Shown: in pieces, positions 47,743-59,235 of the stretch
How positions within the stretch are numbered: position 1 is the first letter of the stretch
Layout of the letters: each line of letters opens with the position of its first letter
NCBI RefSeq assembly: GCF_040869045.1
Contig: NC_090319.1
Span: forward strand, 341,848,302-341,912,301
DNA from: Eurosta solidaginis
Taxonomy: Eukaryota > Arthropoda > Insecta > Diptera > Tephritidae
Direction of reading: 5' to 3'
Length of the DNA stretch: 64,000 nt
Notes under the pieces: model-generated
Databases searched by the model: none
Seen by the model: the letters and a program-made list of their open reading frames with translations, nothing else
Told to the model about the DNA's origin: nothing
Made by a program: the position numbers and the translations under genes

Positions 47743-47814
47743 AATAAACTTGGTCTTCAAGACAACAAATTAATATAATAATTAATTTAATTAATCTAAA
47801 TCGGTTTTTAATCG

Positions 47815-48195
47815 ATAAGTTATCCGCTTGTTATCGAAAGGTTTTGGCTTTATTATCCAAAAGTTATCGATGGTAATTTCTTTTATGAGCTGATATATTT
47901 GTTATCGGAATCTTACCAATTTTGGTATCAAAAGGGTATCGATTTGCTATCGCAAAGTTATCGATTTTGTTAACAAAAATTTTTCGATTTGTAATCGGAG
48001 TGTTAACACTTTGTTAGCGGCATTTTATCGATGGCTCATTGGCTTCATATCTATAAAACTTCAAAAATATGTAACCAATAGAAATCAATAAGAAGCCGAT
48101 GACTCGGCAATAACAAGCCGACTTCAGGGGTGAAAATCCGATTATAAAATCATGTGGGTTGTAACCAATAAGAAGTCGATGAAGCTTACCTCTGT
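47815..48195 (-). repeat. 11-bp-periodic GTTATCG array 3
   Basis: Plus strand reads 11-mers GTTATCCGCTT, GTTATCGAAAG, GTTTTGGCTTT, ATTATCCAAAA, GTTATCGATGG and onward in register to about 48045 (TTATCGATGG), then a centre near TCATTGGCTTCATATC, then weaker words in the opposite orientation (AATCAATAAG, CGATGACTCGG, CAATAACAAGCCG). Inverted layout as in arrays 1 and 4, in the opposite direction. Confidence 0.7.
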
Positions 48196-49144
48196 TGTAG
48201 GTAAGATTCCACCCCTGGTCGAGCTCTAGTTGACTTAAAAAACTTAGTACATATCAAATTGCGGGAGTACTTGGCATTCACGCCTATGTTTTTTATTTTT
48301 GTGCAGAAAGAATAGAACAATTTTTTATTGAAACAATAGGATAACAGGATAGTCATTTAGATAAAACAACTTAAGCAACAGATTATCCATAATAGTGGAT
48401 TTCGCAGTACAATTCATCTATATAATATATTAAAAGCACCTCCTAAGAAATAACCTCAGCCCCATATATTATCCGTATTTTAAGGTAGCAACTTGTAAAT
48501 ACCTACAAGTAGAAATTTTATCCGGCGCTCTTTTTGTTTGTTTAAGTATTTGTTGTGTTTTTGTTATTGTAACTAAAGTACCACAATTTATATGAATTTA
48601 TTTATTGGTGTCCCTAGAGATCGCTTGAGTATCAACAGCAACAGGGGCAAAAGAACAGAAAAGTATAGTGCACGCTTGTTTGTATATATGTGTCTTAGAG
48701 GTGCTAGTGGGGTGCAAAGGATGCTTGACCTATTTATAGTTAAAATTCAATGTTTTGCTGTTTATTTGACTTTTAGCCTTGACACCGACAAGATATTTGT
48801 TAAGTTCAAAGTGTATGCTTACATATGTAACTATGTTTTTTTTTTTTTATTTTTTAAGAAAGTACACATTTTTCAACAAGTTGACATTATACCTACACAC
48901 ATACAAAGAAGACGAACCCTAATCAAATATTTTGCATGCAAATTATACATTGGATGAATGCTTGTTTTAAAATGTCATGATATAAGACGCATACATATGT
49001 ATGTATATGTTATATATGTATGTAAATGTATGTACGTGAGTTGTAATAAAGGCAGAAATACCGCAATTTGTTTAAAAAGCGGAAACATTTTTCGATTCAT
49101 CCATTCATTCCAACGCGGTTAAGAATTCAAGTTTGTTTTTTAAC
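48196..49144. other. Unassigned sequence
   Basis: 48197-48300 shares CTTACCTCTGTTGTAG, GAGCTC and GTACTTGG words with 24505-24660, probably scraps of one repeat family. The open frame 48592-48957 has no recognisable domain. Tandem ATGTATGTATATG-like words lie at 48995-49035. Confidence 0.35.
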
Positions 49145-50505
49145 CTAGCAAAGTTTACTGCTGATTTTGAGCTTTTTATACTAATTTTAAACCCACTAAA
49201 TAGTTTTGAGCATTTTCTAAATAACTTGGTTTAAATTTTAGTTCAGATACTTGAAAATTTGATTTTCGATGAAAAGTTTAAAATTTAAACCAAAAAGTTT
49301 TACCCATACAGCGTTTTTAAACTTTTTTGGTCTATATTATAAACTATTAAAGGATAAACAAATTTATTTATATATTTGGATTTAAATATTAGTCCAGATA
49401 TTAAAAAGATATTATTTTCTATGAGTGGTTTTGAAATTAAAACCTAAAAGTCTTACATTCTAAACTGGCAGGGGACAAGTTTTAAATATTTATGGTTTTG
49501 AATTTTAACCCAGTGAGTCCAATAACATCTGTATTTCATTCTAGTCGCAGCATGATTTCAAAGGGAAACACTGCAATTTTTATTTTGCATTAAACGGCTG
49601 CGGTTTGCTGATGGAAGAACAGACTCCTACAAAAAGACACGGCAATCAAAGCTTCAATATCAGCAGTGAGGTGAATACGTTTGATATAAGTATTGTGGCA
49701 TTTGAGATTTATTGATTTTTTAAATAAACAATTTTTTTAAATATTGTAATGAATATTAGCAGCATTAAGGGATACTATCATCTCTAAGCCTATGCTAAGC
49801 AGTAACTTGATGCACATCAATAATTCAATCATTATGTCTACACATATGTACGTACACGCAGCGGAGAAGCAACGCACAAACACATGCATATATCTTATCT
49901 GAGGTGCTCACAAGAGAGGGCAATAATTTGTGCAAGTGTTACTCACGCGCATATGAGAAGCTATAAACGTAGTTGTGACTGGTGGTTTTGTAGCTGATAA
50001 GTAACTAGTAAGTTCTGGAATGGAAAAGCCTAGAAGTATGCAACGAGGAAACCAGACAGTATAAAAGGCGACAACAGTAGAGACGCGATAATCGGTTTTG
50101 ATTAAGCACGCTATCTGTCGAGCAATAGAAGTGTTATTTTGAAAGTAGTCTAATAAAGACCATTTTGCATTATCGAATATTGGAGTTATTTATTCAACAG
50201 TTTAGTGATTCGAACCTTAGTAGAAAATTTGAAATAAGCGGAATTGCAGTAAATTCATTACAATATAAATCAATTTTTTTAATTATAGAAATTTTTTACA
50301 TGTAAATTCAAACCGAAAAATTTTAACTGCCAGTTTACTGTTTACTCGTTTAAATTGTGGACCATTTTTGGTCTAAAATTTAAACTTCTATGTTTTAAAC
50401 AATGAAGTTTTGAATCTAAACCAAATTGTGTTTATATAAGAGTTTCTTGGTTTCAAAAATAGAAACTTTCTGGACTAAAATTTAAACCTAAACGTTTTTT
50501 TTACT
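49145..50505. mobile_element. Possible inverted-end element around the solo LTR
   Basis: Left end CCTAGCAAAGT (about 49145) and right end ACTTTGCAAGG (about 50502-50512) are near-complementary, and the interior on both sides of the LTR repeats TTTAAACC/AAAAGTTT words. No transposase. Ends are short and boundaries tentative. Confidence 0.3.
49745..50262 (+). mobile_element. Solo LTR, same family, ATAT target
   Basis: 518 bp from TGTAATGAATATT to AAATTCATTACA, flanked by ATAT on both sides (49741-49744 and 50263-50266). Contains CAGTATAAAAGG (TATA, about 50058) and CTAATAAAGACC (polyadenylation, about 50150). Confidence 0.85.
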
Positions 50506-50559
50506 TTGCAAGGTCTGCATTTAAAATCAAATTCAGTTTGGTCGAAAAAAATAAAATAA

Positions 50560-50832
50560 ATGCAAGGCGCAATAGCCTCCGATTAGGTTTTAGGCCGAGC
50601 TTCTCTTCCAATTTGCGCCAGACTCCGCACGACTTTTCATGAAGCTTTTCATGACAGAAATACACTCGATATGTTTGCCAACTAACGGCAGAGGGACTAC
50701 ACCGCCTAGAAAAGCTTTTTCCTAATAAAAAAATTGTTTCTAAATTTTTAATATTGTTTTGCCCGTGAGTTGAAATCAGGATATTCGGTGTCGTAGGCGG
50801 AGCATGCTGCCACCACACCACGGCAGCCGCTA
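50560..50832 (-). mobile_element. tRNA-head SINE family copy
   Basis: Minus-strand copy. The plus strand shows AAATAAATGCAAGGCGC, GGCCGAGCTTCTCTTCC, GAAGCTTTTCATGACAG and CATGCTGCCACCACACCACGG. The central GGCGGGACGGGACC region is missing. Confidence 0.8.
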
Positions 50833-51232
50833 TATATGTAGATAAAAAAGCCATGAACAAATGTAGTATACTAATTATGAAAGATTAGTACTATGTTAGA
50901 GTAACACGTAGTGTTCAAATAGAATGCTCTCAATTGTAACTTCACTCGCACCTAAAACAACATTATAATACAGTAGCACGACAGATACGAGCCAGGCTTC
51001 TTACGACTAGAGAGCATCAGCTGGCCATCAGCTGATCAGCAATTAACTATCATCAAAAAGATGAAACCTGCTTGGCACTGAATTTGGCTGTTGCGCAGTT
51101 TGCATTTTGAAGAGAGCAGGGGCATTTAATTCGTCTTTCTAAATCTTTTCTTCGCCCTAATCTAATCTGACAATAAAGGAATTCTGTAACCTTTTAGCGA
51201 CCATTTTAACACTGATATAGCAATCAACGAAC
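50833..51232. other. Unassigned sequence
   Basis: Nothing recognised. Confidence 0.4.
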
Positions 51233-51475
51233 CCAGTGGTGTGGTAGCGTCCCCTCGGCAGGAATTGGATAAACACTTCTAGTGTATATCTGCCATGAAA
51301 AGCTTCTCAGTTAAAATTCATCTGCCTCGCAGATATCGTTCGGAGTCGCCATAAAAACAATGTAGGTCCCGTCCTACCTCTTTGTGTGAAAAATTAACGG
51401 AGCATGACTCAAAATTGAAACATAAGCTCGGCCTTTATTCTCATCGGAGATTGTCGCGCCATATATTTACATATT
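51233..51475 (+). mobile_element. tRNA-head SINE family copy, head internally deleted
   Basis: Starts AGTGGTGTGGTAGCGT and jumps directly to CCCCTCGGCAG, missing the middle of the head including the B-box-like word. The body follows to GTCGCGCCATATATTTAC. Confidence 0.75.
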
Positions 51476-52344
51476 TTTTATAGCAATCAAATGACAAATT
51501 TAACATTTGCAGTGTAATAATCACAAAATTAAAAATTATCCTTATAAAATAGAAATAGATTGTCACCCAAGTATTGCATGGATCCTCATGAGCGCCTTGA
51601 GGGAGCTGGTGGTGGATTATGCCCGTGAGTTTATCACACCCTCAACTATTAGGAGGACGACGCTCTTCCATCCAATTTTTTCTATGTGCCTTTTATTAAG
51701 TTCCCCAATTTTGGCTTCTTCATAATCTTGCTATTTTCGGCGACTGTGTTTTCATGCGGAAGTAGAAGTTTCTGAGAACTCTACATGGCTTGGGTTAATG
51801 TTTAAATAACAACATTCTACCCCTCAATATTCGAATCATGCTTGAGACAATCATCAATAACATCAAGGACTACAATCTTTGTTGGCATGCCATAGGATCG
51901 CTAGCTATCAAAAGTTTAGCAAATCCTACGCTCTTATTAATCAACTTTGCAACTAAGACCAACTGCTAAACGCGTTCCTTCTAGCTCTTAATATATGGCA
52001 TCTACTTAAGTGATTATAGGGGTATTGAAAGTTCCTTCCACCACTCCAAGTTTGCAAATGCGCGAAAAATCGTTTTATATATGCACCATTTAATATTGTC
52101 GAATATGGCCAGCCAAATTCCGTTTCCAACGTTTAAAAACCATAATATTTAAGGTGAAAGTTGAAGGTGGTGCTATCTACCTAGACATCGATCTCCTTTG
52201 CGATTTATTCAATGACTGTCAAATTTTCGAAACTCGAAGTGCCATGAAATGGACGTGGCGTCTAGCAGTTGACCAAATTAAACAAATTAATTAAATTATA
52301 ATTATCTGCTGCAAGAATAAGAATAAGACTTAGTATTGGGTATC
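51476..52344. other. Unassigned sequence
   Basis: Possible LINE remains (for example around 51590-51690), but no motif that I can name. Confidence 0.3.
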
Positions 52345-52462
52345 GAAGATTTCAACCGAGCTACTCTTCCAATTTACCTCGAGGTCCCTCGTAATTTTTC
52401 CTACAAATTTGTGGCAGCGATGTGGTAGGCGGAGTACGCTACCACCATATTACGCTGGCCGC
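52345..52462 (-). mobile_element. tRNA-head SINE family, short deletion derivative
   Basis: Plus strand: GAGCTACTCTTCCAATTTAC, CCTACAAATT, then directly GTGGTAGGCGGAGTACGCTA and CGCTGGCCGCC. About 180 bp of the body is deleted between the two parts. Confidence 0.65.
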
Positions 52463-53769
52463 CTGATACATACGCCTTTTGTGCTTAAAGACATCACGCA
52501 AAAATATTATTAGCACAAAAAACCATAGATTTATCTTAATTCAACACATCCTCCCTTTTCTTTACTATCCGGTGTATTGTACGCACACACGCGCATAATA
52601 CCTAATTATATTTCCTGTGTGGTAGTAGATTGTGCTTCATGTCAAAATCAGTGGCCTTATAAAAATGTAACTCATACGACGTGTATGCCAAACAGCCAAG
52701 TACTTGCACACTCAAGCAGATGCTTTTCATTTTTTCATGCTAAACCTAAATTATGTTAACTTACGCTCTTTTTATTGTTGTTCGCTTACAAATCTGTGCG
52801 CTTAGTTTTGTACAATCGTCGAGTGTAAATAAATCGCGGCATAGCTAATAGCATTTTCCATCAGCTCATACATATGTATGTAACTAACTTTAGCTGCATT
52901 AAAATTTTGTGTGTGTGATTGTTGTGCGGGCAAATATCGTTGCCAAATGCAGGCAGCAGCCACTCAAGGACGCATAAATGGTTGGTTTTTATTGGATTTT
53001 CACAGTAACGCCTTGCAGACGTCAACAACAAATTACCCCGAAAAAATATAATAAATACAATAACAAAAACCACAAACGAAAATGGCTGAAAAGGAACAAT
53101 TACTTGGTTGAGCCAAACATATGCTCAAACAAACATACATACCTAGATCCATATAACCAAATAAACTGATGCTCATCTGATATGCGATTTCATTAGCATA
53201 ATTTTATAGTCAAGACGACCGCCATACAATTTCAGTACACAAATGTACATTGGAGTTCAGCAAGCTCCTGCAATCACACACATATGCATAAGCAATCGTT
53301 GAGTTACTTATAAGAAGAGAAGGCGATGCATTTTTCCGTTGGGAAATTGAATGGTTTGTGAGTAATAGGCCAAAGTGGAAATTGGTCAAAGGAAGATTGA
53401 ATGAAAGTGGTGTGTTCTTCTCTTTGGTGCTTCCATTATTTAAAGCAATAATAAGAAATGTAATACATGGTTTGGCTTCTCAAAACGAGCTATGCTTGCT
53501 CAATGGCTTTTTGCATTATTTTTACACAAAAAATCATAGAATAGGTTTTTCTTTCATAAAGATGGAACCGTCATGAGTTTTGTCAAATCGGTGTTGCTGC
53601 GCTTAAGACTCTTAACCTTACAATGCAAGCGAACATTGCGGAACTGCTCACCTATTCCTGTTTACACTCCACCTCGCAACCGAGCGCCAATTATTTCTCC
53701 TTTTCAATAACTGACACTCATTTAACAAAGAAATAATAACAAGGAAAGCGAAGTCGTCATACATTAAAT
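52463..53769. other. Unassigned AT-rich sequence
   Basis: No gene or repeat recognised; open frames are short and lack signatures. Confidence 0.4.
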
Positions 53770-53985
53770 AACTAATTGGCGCTTAGCTACTTCGATGACT
53801 TTGGACAGTGCGTAACAAGTGACGCCTGCTATGTCTGTTTCCTGATAACAATCGGCAATCGAAACCACCAAGGGAGTGCAAACCTGGCTCCATTTATCCT
53901 TTGCAACTCTGTGAAAGTCTCTCCTTTTCGCTGCTTCCAAATAAGGTGCCAATAAGAATACTTTCTTGGCCGCATTTATCACTAT
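53770..53985 (-). mobile_element. RTE-like LINE 3' fragment
   Basis: Plus strand reads CTAATTGGCGCTTAGCTAC, CGTAACAAGTGACGCC and CACTTTCTTGG-type words in the order of 26095-26290 and 41450-41650. Minus-strand coding: KKVFLLAPYLEAAKRRDFHR. Directly followed by the truncated end of element C. Confidence 0.6.
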
Positions 53986-54002
53986 ATTTTAACTATTATT
54001 AC

Positions 54003-55779
54003 TATATTAACTTTGTTCGCATAACGATACCCCGTAACGGCGTAAACTAATCGAGATAGATATAGACTTCTATATATCAAAATGATCTGGGCGAAAAAAT
54101 AAATTCATTTAGCCATGTCCGTCCCTCCGTCTGTCAGTAAACACGATAACTTGAGTAAATTTTGAGGTATCTTATTGAAATTTGGTATGTAGGTTCCTGG
54201 GCACTCATCTCAGATCGCTATTTAAAATGAAAGAAATCGGACTATAACCACGCGCACTTTTTCGATATCGAAAATTTCGAAAAACGGAAAAAGTGCGATA
54301 ATTCGTAACAAAAGACAGATAAAGCGATGTAACTTGGTAGGTGGGTTGACCTTATGATGCTGAATAGAAAAATTGTAAAATTTTGGACAATGGGCGTGGC
54401 ACCGCGCACTTTTAAAAGAAGGTAGTTTAAAAGTTTTGCAAGCTGCAATTTGGCAGTCGTTGAGGATATGACGATGAAATTTGGCAGAAACGTTACTCCT
54501 ATTACTATATGTATGCTAAATGAAAATTTGTAAAATCGGATTACGAACATGCCCACTTTTAAAAAAAAATTTTAAAAGTCAAATTTTAACAAAAAATTTA
54601 ATATCTTTACAGTATATAAGTAAATTATGTCAACATTCATCTCCAGTAATGGTATGGTACAACACAATACAAAAATTAAAGAAAATTTCAAAATGGGCGT
54701 GGCTCCGCCCTTTTTCATTTAATTTGTCTAGAATACTTTTAATGCTAGTCGAACAAAAATTTACCAATCCTTCTAAAATTTTGTAAGGGCATAGCTTCTA
54801 TGACGGTAATTGTTTTCTGTGAAAATGGGCGAAATCGGTTGAAGCCACGCCCAGTTTTTATACACAGTCGACCGTCTGTCCTTCCACTCGACCGTTAATA
54901 CGATAACTTGATAAAAAATCGGTATATCTTTTCTAAGCTTTGTTCACGTACTTATCTGAACTCACTTTATCTTGGTAATAAAAATGGGCGAAATCCGACT
55001 ATGACCACGCCCACTTTTTCGATATCGAAAATTTCGAAAAATTAAAAAAAATGCCATAATTCTCTACCAAATACGAAAAAGGGATGAAAAATGGTTATGA
55101 GATTGGTTTTTTGACGCAACATATAACTTTAGAAAAAATTTTTAAAATGGGTGTGACACCTACTATAAAGTAGAAGAAAATGAGAAAGTTTTGCAGGGCG
55201 ATATCAAAAGCTCTTGGAATTATGGCAGGAATAGTGTTCGTGGTATGACATATATTAATAAATTAGCGGAACCCGACAGATGATGTTCTGGGTCACCCTG
55301 GTCCAAATTTTGGTCGATATCTCGAAAACGCCTTCAGATATACAACTTAGGGTTACTCCCTTTTAAAATACTCATTAATACCCTTCATTTGATACCCATA
55401 TCGTACAAGCACTTTATAGAGTCACCCCTGGTCCACATTTATGGCGATATCTCGAGAAGGCGTTCACCTATAGATCTAAGGCCCACTCCCTTTTAAAATA
55501 CTCACTAACACCTTTTATTTGATACCCATATCGTACAAACACATTTTAGAATCACCACCTTTATAGCGATTTCTCGAAAAAGCGTCCACCTATAGAACTA
55601 TGGCCCACTCTCTTTTAAACACTATTTAATACCTCCCATTTGATACCCATGACATACAAACACATTCCAGGGTTACCCTACGTTCATTTTCGTTCATGGT
55701 TATTTTCCCTTATTTGTCTCCAAAGCTCTCAGCTGAGTATGTAATGTTCGGTTACACCCGAACTAACATTCCTTACTTG
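54003..55779 (-). mobile_element. Tandem-repeat-bearing element C (inverted copy, about 3 units)
   Basis: Minus-strand copy of elements A and B: the right end on the plus strand is AGCTCTCAGCTGAGTATGTAATGTTCGGTTACACCCGAAC then CCTTACTT, and the left end stops at TATTAACTTTGTTCGC, lacking the GAGTATAAAA end. About three units of the 130-bp repeat lie at 55310-55690 (CTCGAAAACGCC, CTCGAGAAGGCG, CTCGAAAAAGCG). The GGGCGTGG blocks occur at 54240-55020. Confidence 0.8.
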
Positions 55780-55839
55780 TTTGAGGTAGATATTTTTCTC
55801 TTATTGCCTTTCCAACAAGAACCCATAGTTCAAGTAAGG

Positions 55840-56350
55840 ATATTAATCTCAGTTGTTACCCCATAAAAGAGAAGGTGACAGGTCCCACATATACCCAAAA
55901 TTCTGTTATATCAATAAAGTGGCGCCGAGTACTTCTTCACTCTCTCTTCCACGTTGAGCTTCCACGCGAACTTACTGCCTAGAATGATTCTTAGATACTT
56001 TGTACAAAGTTTCCCCTATAGGGTCACCCCCTCTAGCTTAGGTTAAGTTCAGTGCGGTACCATATGTGTCCCAGTAAATAAGACCACATTAGTTTTCCCC
56101 CGTGTTTGGTGCAAACCCGACATTAGATGCGCTGCTATGTATATTCTTAAACGCTCGATCCCCCAAATAACTAACTATTAGACGGTTTTTTCACATTAGA
56201 CAACTGCAACTTCATCCCAGTATTCCGTAACTTTCACGGTTTCCTCGTCAAAGTGTGAGAGTTTGAGGTTGATAACCACGTTCAGCGCCACTGAGCAAGA
56301 GCAGCCAACCCATGTGGTTATGGCTGGATGTACTTTTATGTAATTAAGAC
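55840..56350 (-). pseudogene. LINE reverse transcriptase C-terminal relic (RNase H-type group)
   Basis: On the minus strand the words FAPNTGKTNVVLFTG, then KYLRIILGSKFAWKLNVEERVKK resemble the NPSKTELVLFT and KYLGVILD.KL.WK.N...R..KA blocks after the RT palm of I/LOA/R1-type LINEs. Several stops. Possibly the same family as the RNase H relic at 58795. Confidence 0.55.
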
Positions 56351-56727
56351 TACCTATTTAGAGACATTATTGAAAGCCCTTTTTTAACCACCTCATGCAG
56401 TTTCGTGTTCAAAGACTTCCCTTTTGTTTATGCATACGCGGTTTCGCTTCAGTGCTCGATGTTGAGAGACTAATGGCTTTTACTTTTAAATTTCTTTCTC
56501 ACTCCTTTGTAGGACTTGTTGGCAAAAATTTTATATCGTTTTATTTCGAAGCCGACATTTTTTCCGCTAATGCGGTGATCCCTGGCAGCGCATAAGCAAC
56601 TAAATTTCGCGCAGTCAAAAACTGCCTTGAACTTGACAAAAAGATTGTACCTTTCAATTGGCTTACCGTTAGTGTTCCCTTGAATTTGGCATATCGTTAA
56701 AATCTTGTCGCTGGTAGATTTACCAAT

Positions 56728-57378
56728 AGTGGAATTCACTAACTTTTTTAACCACATTCGCCATCGCTTTATTTGAGAATCGATAACTATAACGATTTCG
56801 TTATTCAGTAACTATTTTGTATCGATATTTGTTTATCAACGATCAGCTGTGTTGTTAAAAAAACCGCAAGTAAATTGGCTGCGCTAAAAATCACGAAATT
56901 AATATTTCTGGCAATTTTAGTTAAAAAAAAGAAAATCGGAACTTTAATTAAATACTTCAAAGCAGTTTTTCGTGCTTTATAAATCAAATGGCATTTGAGT
57001 AATTGGCGTACGTTTTATCGCAAAACGAAGAATTACTAAGTTCTTAGAGAAGCAGATAACCTATTCCACTTGAATGCAACGCAGTTTCGAAAGCTGTACC
57101 AGCTAACCCCAGACTTAGCTCATGATATTATTTCTCAACTTGTTGGTCAATAAGGAGTACAAGAATATCTGCGATATCAACAGAGAAATGATGACTTTTA
57201 AAAGTAGTTAGTACACGGAATTTATTTATATTTGGCATTCCTTTTGTGCTTTTCGCATTTTTTAGGTTTCGTTAAGCTGTGCTGCCACCTTTCTACTATT
57301 AAAACGAAATTTAAATATAAAATGTGAATACTACAATCGTTAAGGCAATCGCATCGTTATAACTTAGTGAATTCCACT
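56728..57378 (+). mobile_element. Inverted-end DNA element carrying a HARBI1-like fragment
   Basis: Ends AGTGGAATTCACTAA (56728-56742) and TTAGTGAATTCCACT (57364-57378) are perfect complements; the match extends outward to ACCANTAGTGG. It interrupts the RTE-like LINE. At 56989-57190 it carries a broken coding piece (see next entry). PIF/Harbinger elements make 3-bp duplications; I could not resolve one here because the host target is itself palindromic (ACC.GGT). Confidence 0.65.
56989..57190 (+). pseudogene. HARBI1-like transposase N-terminal fragment
   Basis: ATG followed by a stop, then LAYVLSQNEELLSS, then after a frameshift READNLFHLNATQFRKLYQLTPDLAHDIISQLVGQ, a stop, GVQEYLRYQQRNDDF. 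The F..NF.L....F..L..L......I...L pattern resembles the N-terminal region of HARBI1/PIF-family nucleases. The DDE catalytic part is absent. Identification is by eye and moderate. Confidence 0.45.
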
Positions 57379-58080
57379 ACTGGTGTGAAACCGCACTGAT
57401 CAAGTCCAATCAGTTCGTTGGCTTTGGGCGTAAGTCTTTCCCACAATACGCTAGATGGAACATTGAACGTGATCGCCTTTCTTGTATTTTCAGCAAATAG
57501 CACTTATGTATACGACCATATTTTGCATAGGAGTTGGTGCATCGTCTTTCCCAACTCTTCGTCTCTGTGTTTGAATAGCTCGGTGGGTAGTCCTTTTGTA
57601 ACCCTGCACCTTGGAATACGTTATCCGGGATATTACGATTCTCAATTCATTATAGTCAGGTGCCGAAACATCTTTTCCGTTATCAGCATATCGTGTTCAT
57701 TCTCTGTCTTGCAATCTAGCAATGAGAGGAAGTGCTGCCTCCACAGCTTTAGCACACTCTCTGCACACATATCAGTTGCCAAGTCGCCATTATTACTCCT
57801 GCGGGAATCTCCCCCGGCTTTAAAATCGTCCGTTATACGCCGGGTTTTGTTAGTAGAATATTCTTTGAATTATTTCTATTAGCCAATATTTGAAACTCCT
57901 CTAACTCTGTCGTTCTGCCCCACGTTTCTACGCAAGCGTTTGATCCCCAGCGCTCGTCACGATAATGCTCCATTATACTGGAGTGCCACACACGTCCCAC
58001 AGTGTATCCGTAAAAGTAGCAAAGCACTTTATCAGTTTCTTTTGCGCGTTTATTGGAAATCTAATATGGCCGAAATGGTA

Positions 58081-58794
58081 CGTTATGAGAGATAGGTGTG
58101 CTACCACTGCTCAGCTACATCGCAAGCTCGAAGTTTGATCTCAATGAGCAGGTGTGAAATCCGTGTAGAGTAATATCATCAGTCTGTTTCGTTAGGAGTT
58201 TTTTAAAGGTAAACTCTCCTTGTGCCCCTGCATGCACTTATATCTTGGCTGATACAAGGTAGCGTTCCGAATCGATATTTGAGCTTCGTAGTTTGTGCAC
58301 TTCCATGAAATTATTACGGTACCGACAGCCAATCAAGTGTTTTATTCGGTTTTGTTCCTCAATCAGGAGAAGGCCAAGTAGCTTAGTATGTCAACTTATT
58401 CTGGGATCTGATACTGTAGATGACCATATTTTAAGCCGCGGAAAAGTCAATTATAACCAACAAGTTGAGAGATATTATACAGTCGACGCAAAACTTTCTG
58501 ACTATAGAACAAAATACCAATTCCTTGCCCGCCCCAGCGTTGAAGCCGGCAAGTATGACTTTCATAGCATGGTTAGATTGGCAATCTCTTGTGTTTTCTA
58601 GTTGTTGAAAAAAGGAGTGCTTATCCTTGTTGAACGCATTGTCTATTGGTGTGTGAGACAAACCTCGATTTGATTCGGATTGCGGCGATGCGCGCGTTCA
58701 TAACCAATAACAACAGTACTTGACGGCAAAGTTTACTTCCCTCCACAAAACCTACATATTAGCTCCTAATTGTGCTTCTGTTAATATGCCACCC
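58081..58794. other. Unassigned sequence, probably decayed LINE
   Basis: Lies between two LINE relics; open frames 58293-58601 (+) and 58431-58661 (-) overlap and show no recognisable domain. Confidence 0.3.
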
Positions 58795-59235
58795 TAGTAG
58801 ACGTCGCTGATAAGTGCAACCTGGGTCCCAGGCCACAGTTACATCTCGGGGAATTTCCCTGCTGATGAGCTAGCAAGGGGAGGCACCGCTTTTAAACAAT
58901 CACCTCTCCTGGCTGGGTAAATCCTCCTCTGCATACATGCAAGCACTGGCTGTGTCTCAGTTCACGGAACAAGCTAACGCGAATTGGGCCAATGAACCAA
59001 CATGTGTACTTCATTGGGTACAATGTGGAGCTATGATCCGCAAATATAAACGAAATTCTGCGTTTCATTAGGCAAACACACTGGCTTGACTTTATGGGTG
59101 TATGAACCACATTCTACATTAAGGAAACAAGGAATCCTTCGTTGTATCACAACGCGCCACAATAACGTACGTGAGTCCCCGCTTGGGCATCAGAGGCGGC
59201 CACTTTGACCTCACCTAATCTAACTTAGTGGACAT
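58795..59235 (+). pseudogene. RNase H domain and 3' end of an I/LOA/R1-like LINE
   Basis: ISATWVPGHSYISGNFPADELARGGTA matches the WVPGHSGI.GNE.ADELAR motif at the end of LINE RNase H domains, where the His and Asp are catalytic. About 200 bp later is GAATTGGGCCAATGAACC, and the element ends TTTGACCTCACCTAATCTAAC, a CCTAAYCTAAC tail like those of the repeats at 2640 and 15925. Confidence 0.75.

Larger units (their letters stand above)
56480..58080 (-). mobile_element. RTE-like LINE relic split by a later insertion
   Basis: Minus strand, right part 58080-57379: ELRIVISRITYSKVQGY, a decayed MHQLLCKIW-like block, then WERLTPKANELIGLDQCGFTP. Left part 56727-56480: GKSTSDKILTICQIQGNTNGK and LFVKFKAVFDCAKF. 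Together they give the RT start up to the first palm Asp (VKFKAVFD), with the insertion at 56728-57378 falling exactly between CGFTP and GKST. Many stops. The antisense open frame 57418-57882 is not a gene. Confidence 0.7.

Noticed and set aside
57418..57882. 154-codon open frame on the plus strand
   Set aside because: The minus strand here codes for an RTE-like reverse transcriptase relic (ISRITYSKVQGY, LIGLDQCGF); the plus frame is its antisense.
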